Positions 19,112 to 28,953 of a stretch of 64,000 nucleotides of DNA are shown here, piece after piece (position 1 is the first letter of the stretch; every line of letters begins with the position of its first letter). Both the position numbers and the translations under genes were made by a program. Source of the DNA: Planotetraspora kaengkrachanensis (GTDB taxonomy: Bacteria; Actinomycetota; Actinomycetes; Streptosporangiales; Streptosporangiaceae); the NCBI RefSeq assembly GCF_016862895.1, contig NZ_BONV01000035.1, forward strand, positions 95,294-159,293. Direction: 5' to 3'. The notes beneath the pieces were generated by a model. That model was given only the letters and a program-made list of their open reading frames with translations. It did not search any database and had not been told where the DNA came from.

Positions 19112-19843
19112 ATGCCCACCCATCGGATCCTCTCGCCCGTGCTTTCGCTCAAGATCCGGCTGAACCTCGCCGGCAGGCGTGTCCGCTCCGTCGTCGCCGG
19201 TATGAGCGTGGCCGTGTCTATGATCACGCCCGTCGTCGCTCTGACCGGCTCTGCGCACGCCACCTCGCTCACCTACGGCCAGGACGTCTCCGGCTACGAG
19301 TCGAACTACGACTGGAGCGCCAGCCCGGCCAAGTTCGGCATCGTCAAGGCGACCGAGGGCCTGAACTTCCGCGACCCCTCCTTCGTCCGGCAGTGGCGGG
19401 AGTTGGCCGGCAAGGGCATCGTGCGCGGCGCCTATCACTACGGCCACCCGGGCGACGATCCCGTCGCCGAGGCGGACCACTTCCTGTCCGTGGTCAACGA
19501 GCAGCCCGCCAAGCGCGGAGACCTGTTGGTGCTGGACCTGGAGACCACCGACGGCGAGTCCGTCGCCCACGTCAACGCCTGGGCCAAGACGTGGCTGGCC
19601 CATGTGAAGGCCGAGACCGGTGTCGCCCCCATCTTCTACAGCGGTCGGGACTTCGCCGACACCTACGGCCACGGCCTGGCGGGCTATCCCCTGTGGGTGG
19701 CCGCCTACGGCCCGGCTACGGAGCGTGTCGCACCGCCGGCCGACTGGAAGAAATGGATCATCCACCAGTACACCGACACTCCCATCGACCAGAATGTCTC
19801 TTCGCTGACCCCGCAGCAGTTGCGCGCCCTCGGCCGTCGCTGA
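19112..19843 (+). CDS. Secreted GH25 muramidase (lysozyme family)
   Basis: A 243-residue protein. A long signal peptide ends TGSAHA; the catalytic domain follows at once: GQDVSGYESNYDW (catalytic Asp), FGIVKATEGLNF, GAYHYGHPG, LVLDLET (catalytic acidic pair), PIFYSG, PLWVAAYG and WIIHQYTD. GH25 enzymes cut the MurNAc-GlcNAc bond of peptidoglycan. No separate wall-binding module is present. ATG 19112 was chosen because AAGGAG ends 11 bases upstream; ATG 19088 is also in frame and would lengthen the n-region. A role in wall turnover is likely. Confidence 0.92.
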   Translation: MPTHRILSPVLSLKIRLNLAGRRVRSVVAGMSVAVSMITPVVALTGSAHATSLTYGQDVSGYESNYDWSASPAKFGIVKATEGLNFRDPSFVRQWRELAGKGIVRGAYHYGHPGDDPVAEADHFLSVVNEQPAKRGDLLVLDLETTDGESVAHVNAWAKTWLAHVKAETGVAPIFYSGRDFADTYGHGLAGYPLWVAAYGPATERVAPPADWKKWIIHQYTDTPIDQNVSSLTPQQLRALGRR

Positions 19844-19925
19844 TGGCGGGCACGGCATTCCGGCGTCTCGGCCACGCGGTGCACGGCGTCGCTCTCCGTG
19901 GATCGGGTTCCGTGCCTCGACGGTG

Positions 19926-20978
19926 TCAGGTGGCCGGGACGAGCATGGTCTTGATCGATGTCCTGGAGGCCATCGCGGTATAGCCCTGTGCGACGTCCTC
20001 CAGGGGAAGGACGTTGTCGAACACCACGCCGGGGTCGAGGGTTCCCGCTGTGATCCGCGAGATCAGGTCGGGGAGATGGCGGCGTACGGGGGCGATGGCG
20101 AGGCTCAGGCTGAGGTTGTGGATGAGGGGCTGGAAGAGCGGCAGCGTCGGCGCCGTGTGCGGCACGCCGACCGCGCCGATCGAGCCGCCGTCCCTGGCCA
20201 TGCCGATCGCCATGGCCCACGACTCCGGAGTGCCGACCGCCTCGATCACATGCCGCACCCCGAGGCCGCCGGTCTGCTCGCGCACCGCGGCGATCCCCTC
20301 ATCGCCTCGCTCGGCGATGATGTCGGTCGCTCCGAAGGACTTGCCGATGGCGGCGCGGTCCGAGTGCCTGCTCATCAGGAAGATCCGGTCGGCACCGAGG
20401 ACGGCCTTCGCGCCGAGCACGGCGCACAGCCCGACGGCGCCGTCGCCGATGACGGCGACCGTCGACCCCTCGGTGACACCTGCCATGACGGCTCCGTGCA
20501 GGCCGGTGCCCATCACATCCGAGGCGGCCAGGAGCGCGGGGTACAGCGACTCGTCGACGCCGCCCAGGCCTCCGGGCACCGCCACCAGGGTTCCGTCGGC
20601 CCACGGAACCCGCACGGCCTCTCCCTGGCCGCCGTCGGTGCCCGGCGCGCCGAAGGTGCCGCCGTTCTCGCATGAGGTCTGGATTCCGTCCAGGCAGGCA
20701 GGGCAGGTGTTGTCGGACCACTTGAAGGGCGCGACGACCAGATCGCCGGGGCGGAAGGTGCGAACGTCGTCGCCGACCTCCTCCACGATGCCGATGAATT
20801 CGTGTCCCATCCGGGATCGTTCGGCACGGGTGATGACGCCGCGGTAGGACCACAGGTCCGACCCGCAGACGGCGGCACGCAGAACCCGGACGACGGCGTC
20901 GGTCGGTTCGGACACGGCGGCGTCGGGCACGTCGTCGACGACGACGTTGCCCGCGGACATGTAGAGCGCGGCGCGCAT
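19926..20978 (-). CDS. Zinc-dependent alcohol dehydrogenase (MDR family)
   Basis: A 350-residue dehydrogenase. The catalytic zinc site is CGSDLWSYRG with GHEFIGIVEEVG; the structural zinc lobe has three cysteines, C-x2-C-x7-C in TCPACLDGIQTSC, with Asp replacing the first. The Rossmann motif is VIGDGAVGLCAV. It oxidises an alcohol or reduces an aldehyde with NAD(P); substrate unknown. ATG 20978 has GGAGG about nine bases upstream. It follows the reductase-amidase fusion by 27 bp in one operon, so it may act on an alcohol or aldehyde released by that protein. Confidence 0.9.
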   Translation of the reverse strand: MRAALYMSAGNVVVDDVPDAAVSEPTDAVVRVLRAAVCGSDLWSYRGVITRAERSRMGHEFIGIVEEVGDDVRTFRPGDLVVAPFKWSDNTCPACLDGIQTSCENGGTFGAPGTDGGQGEAVRVPWADGTLVAVPGGLGGVDESLYPALLAASDVMGTGLHGAVMAGVTEGSTVAVIGDGAVGLCAVLGAKAVLGADRIFLMSRHSDRAAIGKSFGATDIIAERGDEGIAAVREQTGGLGVRHVIEAVGTPESWAMAIGMARDGGSIGAVGVPHTAPTLPLFQPLIHNLSLSLAIAPVRRHLPDLISRITAGTLDPGVVFDNVLPLEDVAQGYTAMASRTSIKTMLVPAT

Positions 20979-21005
20979 CGGGAAATCGCCTCCGTTGAGG
21001 GTTGA

Positions 21006-23147
21006 TCAGTGCAGGGCGGGGGTGCGGGCGTCGACGGCGAGCGTCGACTCCACGTGAGCGGCCACGGCGAGCAGGTCCATGTCGGTGCCCAGCGGGGACG
21101 ACAACTGGAGACCTATCGGCAGGCCGTCGGCGCTCCAGCCGCAGGGCAACACGAGCGCGGGGGCACCCGTGAGGTTGTGCACGGCGGTGAACAGACCTTC
21201 CGCGGCGCCCTGCGGAGTGTCGACCGGAGGCGTCGTGACGGGCGCGACGAATGGCGCGGCGGGGGTCAGCAGGACGTCGACGCCCGTGTAGACCTCCGCG
21301 GCGGCGGGCAGCAACCGCTCGCGCGCGGCCATGGCCGCGCGGTAGTCGTCCTCGCTCACCGCTGATCCGGAACGAAGCAGCCGCAAGGTCTCCGGGCCGT
21401 AGTGGCCGGGAGACGTCGTCACCCGGTCACCGTGGACCTGCCAGGCTTCGAACAGCAGGATGTCGGAGAAGGTCTTCTCCAGTTCGTCGAAGGCCGAGCC
21501 GTCGACCTCCACGATCGTGCAGCCGGCGTTACGCAGACTCTCGATCGCGTCGCGTACGGCTGCCGCCACGTCGGGTTCGAACTCGGCACGTTCGAGCTGC
21601 CCGCGCAGGACGCCGACGCGGAGCGTGGTTTTCGTGAGTTCCGCTGGCGTGTCTCCCGTCAGCGCGGAGAAGACCGCGACCGTGGTCGCGATGTCGCGGG
21701 CGAGCAGGCCCACATGGTCGAGGGTGGGGGAGAGCGCCTGCACGCCGTCGAGTGGCAGCGCGCCGTGGCTCGGTTTGAACCCGACGGTGGCGCAGTAGTG
21801 CGCCGGGATGCGGATCGACCCCCCGGTGTCCGTGCCGAGGGCCACCGCGCAGGCGCCGACGCCGACGAGGGCCGCGGAACCGCCGCTGGATCCGCCGGCG
21901 GTCCGCCGGGGATTGAAGGGGTTCATCGCCTCCGGCACGCCGGGGTGGACGGCGCCCGCGGCGTACTCGAGTAACGACGTGGCGGCGAAGACGTCGGCGC
22001 CGGCCGCGCGCAGCGACGCGACGACGGGGGCGTCCGCGGGGGCGGGCCGCCCGCGCATCGCTTCCGGGTTGCCGTTGCCGCGCGGGTGCCCCGCGATGTC
22101 GATCAGGTCCTTGACCGCGATCTGGACGCCGTGCAGCGGCCCGCCCGCGGCGCGCGCGGGCGCGTGGAACAGCTCGACCACGGCGTTCAGGGGACGGCCG
22201 AGCCGCTCCGCGCGCTCGTAGGCGGCGAGGAGATCCAGGTTGGCCACCTCGCACGTCCGCTCACCCCGCTCGATCGCCTTGATGATCTGGCCGGCGTAGG
22301 TGGTCAGCGGGCCGGCGAGATCACGGAGCAGGTCGTCGACCTCCGTCTTCCGCTTGCGGACCATCAGGTCCCGGTAGATGCCGCTGTGCGACTTGGCGCT
22401 GCCGCGGTTGAAGGCGACCAGCCGGGCGAGGGAGCCCTCCAGGTCGGCCGGCTCGAAACCGTCGAAACCCTCGGGCTCCACCGGAGCCTGCGCGAGCACC
22501 TCCCTGGCGACGGCGAGCATGAGCGGCCGCCACCGCGGGTCTTCCAGGGAGTCCGCGATGGACAGGTCGGAGACGGCGCCTGCGTAGAGCATGGCGCCGT
22601 AGGCCTCCTTGCCCCACAGGAACCCCATGATGTTGCCGGTGGCCTCGGCGTACGGGAGGGCGTCGACCAGTTCGCGCAGCCGCGGGGTGATCTCGCCGGA
22701 CAGCTCGCCGACCCGGAACGTGCCGACGTTGCCCTGCATGATGCGGCCGGGACCGAGGACGTCCGCGCCGAAGTTCACGAAGCTCACGATCAGCCGCTCC
22801 ACGCCGACCACGGCGGACAACATGTCAGCGGTCAGGCCGTTCTGGAAGCTGACCAGGTAGCCGTCCGGGGCGAGCCGGCCGCGTAGCAGTTCGGCGGCCT
22901 GCTCGGTGTGGTGGCTCTTGACGGCGATCGCGACACGATCCAGGCGGTCGGGCAGGTCGTCGGGGGTGACGGCATGCGCGGTCACCGTGAAGTTCTCGAC
23001 CGGGCCTTCGATGGACAGCCCGTCGCGGTTGATCGCCTCGACGTGCGCGGGGTCCGCGTCGCAGAACAGCACGTCGTGCCCGGCCCTGATGAGGTGGGCG
23101 CCGATCGTCCCGCCGATCGCGCCGGCTCCGATGATGGTCAGCTGCAT
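21006..23147 (-). CDS. Ketopantoate-reductase-like / amidase fusion protein
   Basis: A 713-residue two-domain enzyme. Residues 1 to about 305 are a PanE/ApbA-type 2-oxoacid reductase: dinucleotide motif GAGAIGGTIGAHL, Lys77, Asn103 (SFQNG), catalytic Lys180 (FLWGKEAYG) and Glu269 (KRKTEVDD). Residues about 306-713 are an amidase-signature hydrolase with the Ser-cisSer-Lys triad: Lys346 (IAVKDLIDIAG), Ser420/421 (TAGGSSGGSA) and Ser444 (GTDTGGSIRIP). Both active sites look intact and the reading frame runs through without a break. The pairing suggests hydrolysis of an amide and reduction of a related 2-oxoacid. ATG 23147 was preferred to GTG 23159. It diverges from the peptide importer operon. 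Confidence 0.9.
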   Translation of the reverse strand: MQLTIIGAGAIGGTIGAHLIRAGHDVLFCDADPAHVEAINRDGLSIEGPVENFTVTAHAVTPDDLPDRLDRVAIAVKSHHTEQAAELLRGRLAPDGYLVSFQNGLTADMLSAVVGVERLIVSFVNFGADVLGPGRIMQGNVGTFRVGELSGEITPRLRELVDALPYAEATGNIMGFLWGKEAYGAMLYAGAVSDLSIADSLEDPRWRPLMLAVAREVLAQAPVEPEGFDGFEPADLEGSLARLVAFNRGSAKSHSGIYRDLMVRKRKTEVDDLLRDLAGPLTTYAGQIIKAIERGERTCEVANLDLLAAYERAERLGRPLNAVVELFHAPARAAGGPLHGVQIAVKDLIDIAGHPRGNGNPEAMRGRPAPADAPVVASLRAAGADVFAATSLLEYAAGAVHPGVPEAMNPFNPRRTAGGSSGGSAALVGVGACAVALGTDTGGSIRIPAHYCATVGFKPSHGALPLDGVQALSPTLDHVGLLARDIATTVAVFSALTGDTPAELTKTTLRVGVLRGQLERAEFEPDVAAAVRDAIESLRNAGCTIVEVDGSAFDELEKTFSDILLFEAWQVHGDRVTTSPGHYGPETLRLLRSGSAVSEDDYRAAMAARERLLPAAAEVYTGVDVLLTPAAPFVAPVTTPPVDTPQGAAEGLFTAVHNLTGAPALVLPCGWSADGLPIGLQLSSPLGTDMDLLAVAAHVESTLAVDARTPALH

Positions 23148-23211
23148 GGGGAAATCCACTCATGGGGAGTTCATCTCGGTTGGTCCGAGAACGTCCTGCC
23201 GCCGGACCTTA

Positions 23212-23225
23212 CCAAAGCACTTTGG
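23212..23225. promoter_or_regulatory. Palindrome CCAAAG-CA-CTTTGG
   Basis: A perfect six-base inverted repeat, 65 bp upstream of the fusion gene start, in the divergent gap shared with the importer operon. Likely operator for the leftward pair. Confidence 0.5.
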
Positions 23226-23270
23226 AGATCTATCCGGCCCATCCCCGTGGCGACTGATGCGAAAGTTGCT

Positions 23271-23284
23271 CGTAAGGCCTTACG
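23271..23284. promoter_or_regulatory. 14-bp perfect palindrome CGTAAGGCCTTACG
   Basis: Central in the divergent gap. TAATAT at 23305-23310 is a good -10 for the rightward operon, so a regulator bound here would sit in the -35 region. Confidence 0.55.
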
Positions 23285-23449
23285 TATGACAGGTGGTTCG
23301 TGCGTAATATGTCCTAAACGTTCCCGTGCTCCCATGTTTCACGGTGGACAGGTCCAGGCGTGCCCGACCGCGGACCCGCTACATCCCTCATGTCCCCAGA
23401 CCGACTTTGGCGACCGCTCCGCCCATCGCAAAATCACGAAGGAGCTGGC

Positions 23450-25054
23450 ATGTTCGACGATATTCCCGAGGGCCTCCGTGTCCCTGCCATCAGCAGGCGC
23501 CGGCTGCTGCAGCTGGGCGCGCTCGGCATCGGAGCGTTCTCGGCCGCGCCGCTGCTCGCGGCCTGCGGGTCGTCCACCGACACCGCCTCCACCCCCGCCT
23601 CCGGGGGGAAGAAGAAGGGAGGCGACCTGGTCATCGTCCGTGACCACGACGCGGTGAACATGGACAAGACGACGGTCTTCAGCAACGGCTCCATCTGGAT
23701 CTACGTCCAGATGTACGAGCCGCTGGTGGCCATGACGGACGACGGCCAGGGGGTGAAGCCCTGGCTCGCCGAGAGCTACGAGATGTCGCCGGACAACCTG
23801 TCCTGCACGCTGAAGCTTAGGAAGGACGTGAAGTTCCACAACGGCCAGCCGATGACCTCCGCCGATGTGAAGTTCTCCATCGACGAGTCGAGCAAGACCA
23901 AGGGCGGCTGGGAGTTCATCAACTCCGCGATCAAGGAGGTGACCACGCCGGACGACTACACCGTCGTGGTGACCACCAAGTACCCCTGGGCGCCGCTTCT
24001 CGCCGACCTGAGCTGCCCGAACAACGGAATCATCCCCAAGGACTACGCCGGCAAGACGAAGGACGAGTTCTACGCCGCCCCGATCGCCACCGGCCCGTTC
24101 ATGTGGGGCACCTGGCAGAAGGGCAGCTCCCTCACGCTGAAGAAGCACCCGTCCTACTGGCAGGCGGGCAAGCCGTACCTGGACTCGGTCACCTGGAAGG
24201 TGGTCGCGGACAGCAACGCCCGCGCGATCCAGTTGCAGGGCGGGCAGGCACACATCAACGAGGCTCCGCCGTTCTCCAGCCTCGCTCAGGTCAAGAGCAC
24301 GCCCAACCTGAAGGTCGACGTGTTCCCGTCCACCAGGACGGACTACATCATGATGAACCAGCAGAAGAAGCCGTACGACGACGTGCACGTGCGCCGGGCG
24401 ATCTCCTACGCCGTCGACCGGGAATCGCTGATCAAGAGCATCCTGTTCGGCAACGGCACCCCGGCGAACTCGTTCATGATGCCGTCCACGCCGTACTACG
24501 ACAAGAACACCCCGGGCATCCAGTACGACATGGCCAAGGCCAAGGAGGAGATGGCCCAGTCGAGCGTGCCGAACGGCTTCACCACCACGTGGCTGGCGAT
24601 GTCCGGCGACGCGGTGGACGCGGCGATCGCGCAGGTCATGCAGGCGTCGCTGAAGGAACTCGGGATCACGATGAACATCCAGAACGTGGACCCGAGCGCG
24701 CAGCACGACCTGACCAACAAGCTGGACTACGAGATCGCGCACTCGTACTGGACGATGGACCTGGCCGACCCCGACGAGCTCGCCCAGTTCGCGCTCGACC
24801 CCACGACCGGCGGGCACTCCTTCGACACCGGCTTCAACGATCCGGAGATCATCGACCTGGTGCACCGGGCGGAGAAGGAATTCGACTCGACCAAGCGCCA
24901 GGCCCTGTACAGCGAGCTTCAGGCGAAGGCCGCCGAGTCCGCGTGGCTGGCGTTCCTGTTCTACACGCCGTTCCCGTACTCGCGCGCCGCCAACGTCCAG
25001 GGCTTCAAGGTCCTGCCCACCGGCACCTACCACATGGAAGACGTCTCGCTCTGA
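23450..25054 (+). CDS. Oligopeptide ABC transporter substrate-binding lipoprotein
   Basis: A 534-residue SBP_bac_5 (DppA/OppA) protein. The signal region carries twin arginines (ISRRRLLQLGALGIGAF) and a lipobox (LLAAC), so it is probably a Tat-exported lipoprotein. Family segments are MYEPLVAM, NGQPMTSADVKFS and VRRAISYAVDRESLI. GAAGGAG lies five bases before the ATG. First gene of the ten-gene operon 23450-33666; it fixes the specificity of the importer. SBP_bac_5 ligands include peptides, opines, nickel chelates and glycosides; the downstream peptidases argue for a peptide or amide. Confidence 0.93.
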   Translation: MFDDIPEGLRVPAISRRRLLQLGALGIGAFSAAPLLAACGSSTDTASTPASGGKKKGGDLVIVRDHDAVNMDKTTVFSNGSIWIYVQMYEPLVAMTDDGQGVKPWLAESYEMSPDNLSCTLKLRKDVKFHNGQPMTSADVKFSIDESSKTKGGWEFINSAIKEVTTPDDYTVVVTTKYPWAPLLADLSCPNNGIIPKDYAGKTKDEFYAAPIATGPFMWGTWQKGSSLTLKKHPSYWQAGKPYLDSVTWKVVADSNARAIQLQGGQAHINEAPPFSSLAQVKSTPNLKVDVFPSTRTDYIMMNQQKKPYDDVHVRRAISYAVDRESLIKSILFGNGTPANSFMMPSTPYYDKNTPGIQYDMAKAKEEMAQSSVPNGFTTTWLAMSGDAVDAAIAQVMQASLKELGITMNIQNVDPSAQHDLTNKLDYEIAHSYWTMDLADPDELAQFALDPTTGGHSFDTGFNDPEIIDLVHRAEKEFDSTKRQALYSELQAKAAESAWLAFLFYTPFPYSRAANVQGFKVLPTGTYHMEDVSL

Positions 25055-25095
25055 GCAGGGCAGAAGCCGACTGAGCACTTGGAGCGAGAGAAACG

Positions 25096-26037
25096 ATGAG
25101 GTATCTCGTCTACATCCTGAAGCGAGTGGTGTCGCTGATCCCGGTGCTCATCGGGATCTCGTTCATCGTCTTCTTTCTGATCCGGCTGATACCGGGAGAC
25201 CCGGCGGCGACACTGCTCGGGGTCCACGCCACCCCGCAGGCGGTCAAGGAACTGCGCGAGCAGATGGGTCTCGAGGATTCGCTGCCGAGTCAGTATCTGA
25301 CGTTCCTCGGCCACCTGCTGCAGGGCAACCTCGGGTACTCCTACGTGTACAGCAGCTCGGTCGTGGACCTGATCACGGTCAGCCTGCCGGTGACGATCTG
25401 GCTGCTGATCTCGGGCACCGTCTTCACTCTGCTGATCGCCGTGCCGCTGGCCGTTCTGGCCGCGGCGCGGCGCAACGGAGTCGTCGACAACATCATCCGG
25501 GCGGTCCCGGTCGTGGGACTGGGCATGCCGGCCTTCTGGCTCGGCATCATGCTGATCTTGGTCTTCGGGCTGAAACTCGGCTGGTTCCCGGTCGCCGGCT
25601 ACGGCACCGGCGTGGTCGACCATCTGCGCGGCATCGTGCTGCCCGGCATCACGATCGCACTGACCCTGTCGCCCATCCTGATCCGCAGCCTGCGGGCCAG
25701 CATGGTCGATGTGCTGGGCAGCGACTACATCGTGACGGCGCACAGCAAGGGCATCAGCACCGCACGGGTGGTGCTCGGGCACGCGCTGCGCAACGCCGCC
25801 GTCTCGTCCGTCACGGTCCTGGGCGTGAACATCGCCTACCTCACCGGATCGACGCTGGTGGTCGAACGCGTCTTCTCGCTTCCCGGAATCGGGCAGCAGA
25901 TGATCAATTCCATCCTGGGAAGGGACTTTCCCACCGTGCAGGGAATCACTCTGGTCTTCGCGATCATGGTCGTGGTCGTGAACCTGCTGACCGACGTGAC
26001 GCATGCGGCCCTCGATCCGAGGGTCAAGCTCGCATGA
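25096..26037 (+). CDS. Oligopeptide ABC transporter permease (DppB-like)
   Basis: A 313-residue permease starting MRYLVYILKRVVSLIPVLIGISFIVFF, typical of DppB. Six membrane helices are expected, with the cytoplasmic coupling loop in ASMVDVLGSDYIVTAHSKGI. It begins 41 bases after the binding-protein gene and overlaps the next permease by four bases (ATGA). Confidence 0.95.
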   Translation: MRYLVYILKRVVSLIPVLIGISFIVFFLIRLIPGDPAATLLGVHATPQAVKELREQMGLEDSLPSQYLTFLGHLLQGNLGYSYVYSSSVVDLITVSLPVTIWLLISGTVFTLLIAVPLAVLAAARRNGVVDNIIRAVPVVGLGMPAFWLGIMLILVFGLKLGWFPVAGYGTGVVDHLRGIVLPGITIALTLSPILIRSLRASMVDVLGSDYIVTAHSKGISTARVVLGHALRNAAVSSVTVLGVNIAYLTGSTLVVERVFSLPGIGQQMINSILGRDFPTVQGITLVFAIMVVVVNLLTDVTHAALDPRVKLA

Positions 26038-26897
26038 GCGCGGCAACGACCATCGCCCCCGCCCTGCCGGCCTCCGGCAACCGCCGCCGCAGGCGCGGGC
26101 GGTGGAACGCACCGCTCGTGGCGGGCCTGATCCTGTTCGGCCTCATCGTCGCCTGCGCGCTGTGCGCTCCACTGCTGACGAGCCAGGATCCGCTCAAGCA
26201 GGACCTCGCGAACGCCTTTCTCGCACCCGGCGCCAAGGGCCACCTCCTCGGCACCGACGAACTCGGGCGCGACGTGCTGGCCCGATTGCTCTACGGCGCC
26301 CGTGTCGACCTGCGGGTCGGCGTGCTGGCGGTCATCTCGCCGCTCATCCTCGGCAGTCTGATCGGTCTGATCGCGGGATGGTTCGGCGGCTGGATCGACG
26401 CCGTCATCGGCCGGATCGTCGACATAGTGATCGCCTTCCCGTTCCTGGTGCTGGTCATCGCGCTGGTCTTCGCCATGGGACCGGGGACGACGAGCATCTA
26501 CACGGCGATCACCCTGGTCGGCTGGGTGGCGTACTGCCGCATCGTGCGCGGTCAGGTGCTGGTCGCCAAGGAGCAGGAGTACGCCATGGCGGCGCGGGCC
26601 AGCGGACTGCCGACGTGGCGGATCCTGCTGCGGCATCTCCTGCCCAACGTCGTCCTGCAGGCGGTCGTCTTCTCGATGAGCGACATCGTGCTCACCCTGC
26701 TGGCGATCGTGACCCTGGGATTCCTCGGCCTCGGCGTGCCGCCGCCCACCCCTGACTGGGGGACGATGATTCAGGAGGGTCAGCAGTTCATATTGGACAA
26801 GTGGTACATGTCCACGATCCCGGGTCTGGCCATCATCATCACCGGCCTCGCGCTCGCGCTCATCGCGGACGGCATCGTGGAGAAGGCGAACCAATGA
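26034..26897 (+). CDS. Oligopeptide ABC transporter permease (DppC-like)
   Basis: A 287-residue permease with the DppC N-terminal signature: one helix, then PLLTSQDPLKQDLANAFLAP and HLLGTDELGRDVLARLLYGA. The coupling loop is AKEQEYAMAARASGL. The C-terminus ends in [14 protein letters not shown], close to the usual LGDGLRDALDP form. It overlaps both neighbours by four bases. Confidence 0.95.
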   Translation: MSAATTIAPALPASGNRRRRRGRWNAPLVAGLILFGLIVACALCAPLLTSQDPLKQDLANAFLAPGAKGHLLGTDELGRDVLARLLYGARVDLRVGVLAVISPLILGSLIGLIAGWFGGWIDAVIGRIVDIVIAFPFLVLVIALVFAMGPGTTSIYTAITLVGWVAYCRIVRGQVLVAKEQEYAMAARASGLPTWRILLRHLLPNVVLQAVVFSMSDIVLTLLAIVTLGFLGLGVPPPTPDWGTMIQEGQQFILDKWYMSTIPGLAIIITGLALALIADGIVEKANQ

Positions 26898-27910
26898 CCC
26901 CTCCCTTGCTCGAAGTGCGCGACCTGCACGTCGAGATCCCCATGCCGCACGCACGGCTGCACGCGGTCCGCGGAGTGTCCTTCTCGGTGGGCACCGCCGA
27001 GTCCGTCGGGCTCGTGGGGGAGTCCGGCTCGGGTAAGAGCCTCACGCTCCGCGCGCTGCTCGGCCTGCTTCCCCGCCCGGCGAAGGTCGTCTCCGGCACC
27101 ATCCTCATCGACGGCGAGGACGTCACCGGGTTGCCGGCCAAGAGCCTGAAGCATCGGCTGACCGACACGATGAGCATGATCTTCCAGGACTCCCTGACGG
27201 CGCTCAACCCCGTGATGCGCGTGGGCGACCAGATCGCCGAGGCGCCGCTGCGCAAGCTGGGCAAGTCGCGCGGCGAGGCGCGGGCGATCGCCGTCGACCT
27301 GATGCGAGAGGTCGGGATCGCCGATCCCGAGCGCCGCTACCAGCTGTATCCGCACCAGTTGTCGGGTGGCATGCGCCAGCGGATCTGCATCGCGATCGCG
27401 TTGTCGACCAAGCCACGGCTCATCCTCGCCGACGAGCCCACCACGGCCCTCGACGTGACGATCCAGGCCCAGGTCCTCGGCGTCCTGCGCCGGCTCAAGC
27501 AGGAGGAGAACGTCGGTCTGCTGCTGGTCAGCCACGATCTCGCCGTGGTCAGCCAGACCTGCTCGCGGCTGTACGTGATGTACGCCGGCAAGGTCGTCGA
27601 GTCCGGCGACCTGCTGGACCTGGTCACCGGTCCCCGGCATCCGTACACGTTCTCCCTGCTCCGCTCGGTGCCCGACCCGGATCGGCGGGTCGCCAGGCTG
27701 CTGACGATCGACGGGCGGCCCCCGGACCTCAGCGAGGGGGTGACGGGGTGCTCCTTCGCCCCCCGGTGCCCGTTCGCCGAGGACGCCTGCCGGGAGTGGG
27801 AACCGGAGCCGGTGGCCGCGGGACCGGGGAGGGTGAGCGCCTGCCGGCGCATCGACACGGCGGATCGGTGGACCTCGATGGTGTCGGAAGAAGCGGTGAG
27901 CCAGCAGTGA
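26894..27910 (+). CDS. Oligopeptide ABC transporter ATPase (DppD-like)
   Basis: A 338-residue ATPase: Walker [10 protein letters not shown]-loop [11 protein letters not shown], signature LSGGMRQR, Walker [15 protein letters not shown], switch VSHDLAVV, and a C-terminal OppD extension with cysteines in [18 protein letters not shown], typical of peptide and nickel importers. It starts in an ATGA overlap. Confidence 0.95.
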   Translation: MTPPLLEVRDLHVEIPMPHARLHAVRGVSFSVGTAESVGLVGESGSGKSLTLRALLGLLPRPAKVVSGTILIDGEDVTGLPAKSLKHRLTDTMSMIFQDSLTALNPVMRVGDQIAEAPLRKLGKSRGEARAIAVDLMREVGIADPERRYQLYPHQLSGGMRQRICIAIALSTKPRLILADEPTTALDVTIQAQVLGVLRRLKQEENVGLLLVSHDLAVVSQTCSRLYVMYAGKVVESGDLLDLVTGPRHPYTFSLLRSVPDPDRRVARLLTIDGRPPDLSEGVTGCSFAPRCPFAEDACREWEPEPVAAGPGRVSACRRIDTADRWTSMVSEEAVSQQ

Positions 27911-28953
27911 CGGCGGGAAACGAAATCCTTTCGGTCGAGGGACTGGTCCGGCACTTCACGCCCAGCGTGTCGGTGACCGACCGGCTCTTCGGCAAGAAGC
28001 CGGTGGTGAACCCCGCCGTCGACGGCGTGGACCTGGTGCTGCACAGAGGGGAGACCCTCGGCCTGGTCGGAGAGTCCGGCTGCGGCAAGTCGACCCTCGC
28101 CCGCACTGTCGTCGGCCTCTACCGCCCAACCGCGGGCACGATCCGCTACGACGGCGAGATCCTGCCGGAGAAGCGGACGCGGGCTCAGCAGCGCGCCATC
28201 CAGATGGTCTTCCAGGATCCCTACAGTTCGCTGAACCCGCGCATGACGGTCGGGCAGATGTTGTCCGAGCTGCTCCGCTTCCACAAGCTGGTCCCGCGCG
28301 ACAGGGTGGGGGAGCGTAGCAGGGAACTGATGCACCTGGTCGGTCTGCCCGAGCGCGCCCTCGAACAGCGCCCGCGGCAGTTCTCCGGCGGGCAGCGGCA
28401 GCGCGTCGGCATCGCGCGGGCGCTGGCGCTGGAACCCACCGTGCTGGTCGCCGACGAACCGGTGTCCGCCCTCGACGTGTCGGTCCAGGCCAACATCATC
28501 AACCTGCTCGCCGACCTCAAGGAGACGCTCCACCTGTCGGTCGTCTTCGTCTCGCACAACATGGCGGTCGTGCGGCAGATCAGCGACCGGACCGCCGTGA
28601 TGTACCGCGGCCGCATCGTCGAGACCGGGAACACCGACACCCTGTTCGACGACCCGGTCCATCCGTACACCAGGCTGCTCATCGGCTCCGTCCCCCGGCT
28701 CGCCGACGCGGAGAGCCAGGCCGAAGCGGAGGCGGAGGAGGAGGAGACTGCCGCCGGTCTCGACGCCGTCAGGCAGGAGGTCGCGCGGTCCTCGGCGAGC
28801 GGCGGCACCCACCCGTGCCGTTTCGCCGACCGCTGCCCGTCCGTCGTGGCCGCGTGCGCGGCCGAGCCGCCGCTTCTGGCCGATCCACGCGATCCCGCCA
28901 GGTGGGCCGCGTGCGTCCACATGTCCCAGCGGGCCGAAGGAGCCGTCGCGTGA
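27907..28953 (+). CDS. Oligopeptide ABC transporter ATPase (DppF-like)
   Basis: A 348-residue partner ATPase: [49 protein letters not shown] and [10 protein letters not shown], with the DP-HPYTR tail. An acidic insertion ([15 protein letters not shown]) precedes the cysteine-bearing C-terminal extension. The GTG start overlaps the DppD-like stop; its own stop overlaps the Ntn-hydrolase GTG. Together with the four preceding genes it makes a complete importer. Confidence 0.95.
   Translation: MTAGNEILSVEGLVRHFTPSVSVTDRLFGKKPVVNPAVDGVDLVLHRGETLGLVGESGCGKSTLARTVVGLYRPTAGTIRYDGEILPEKRTRAQQRAIQMVFQDPYSSLNPRMTVGQMLSELLRFHKLVPRDRVGERSRELMHLVGLPERALEQRPRQFSGGQRQRVGIARALALEPTVLVADEPVSALDVSVQANIINLLADLKETLHLSVVFVSHNMAVVRQISDRTAVMYRGRIVETGNTDTLFDDPVHPYTRLLIGSVPRLADAESQAEAEAEEEETAAGLDAVRQEVARSSASGGTHPCRFADRCPSVVAACAAEPPLLADPRDPARWAACVHMSQRAEGAVA

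Noticed and set aside
19844..19925. Terminator between the muramidase and alcohol dehydrogenase genes
   Set aside because: GGCACGG and CCGTGCC are complementary, but the loop of about 50 bases is too long for an intrinsic terminator.
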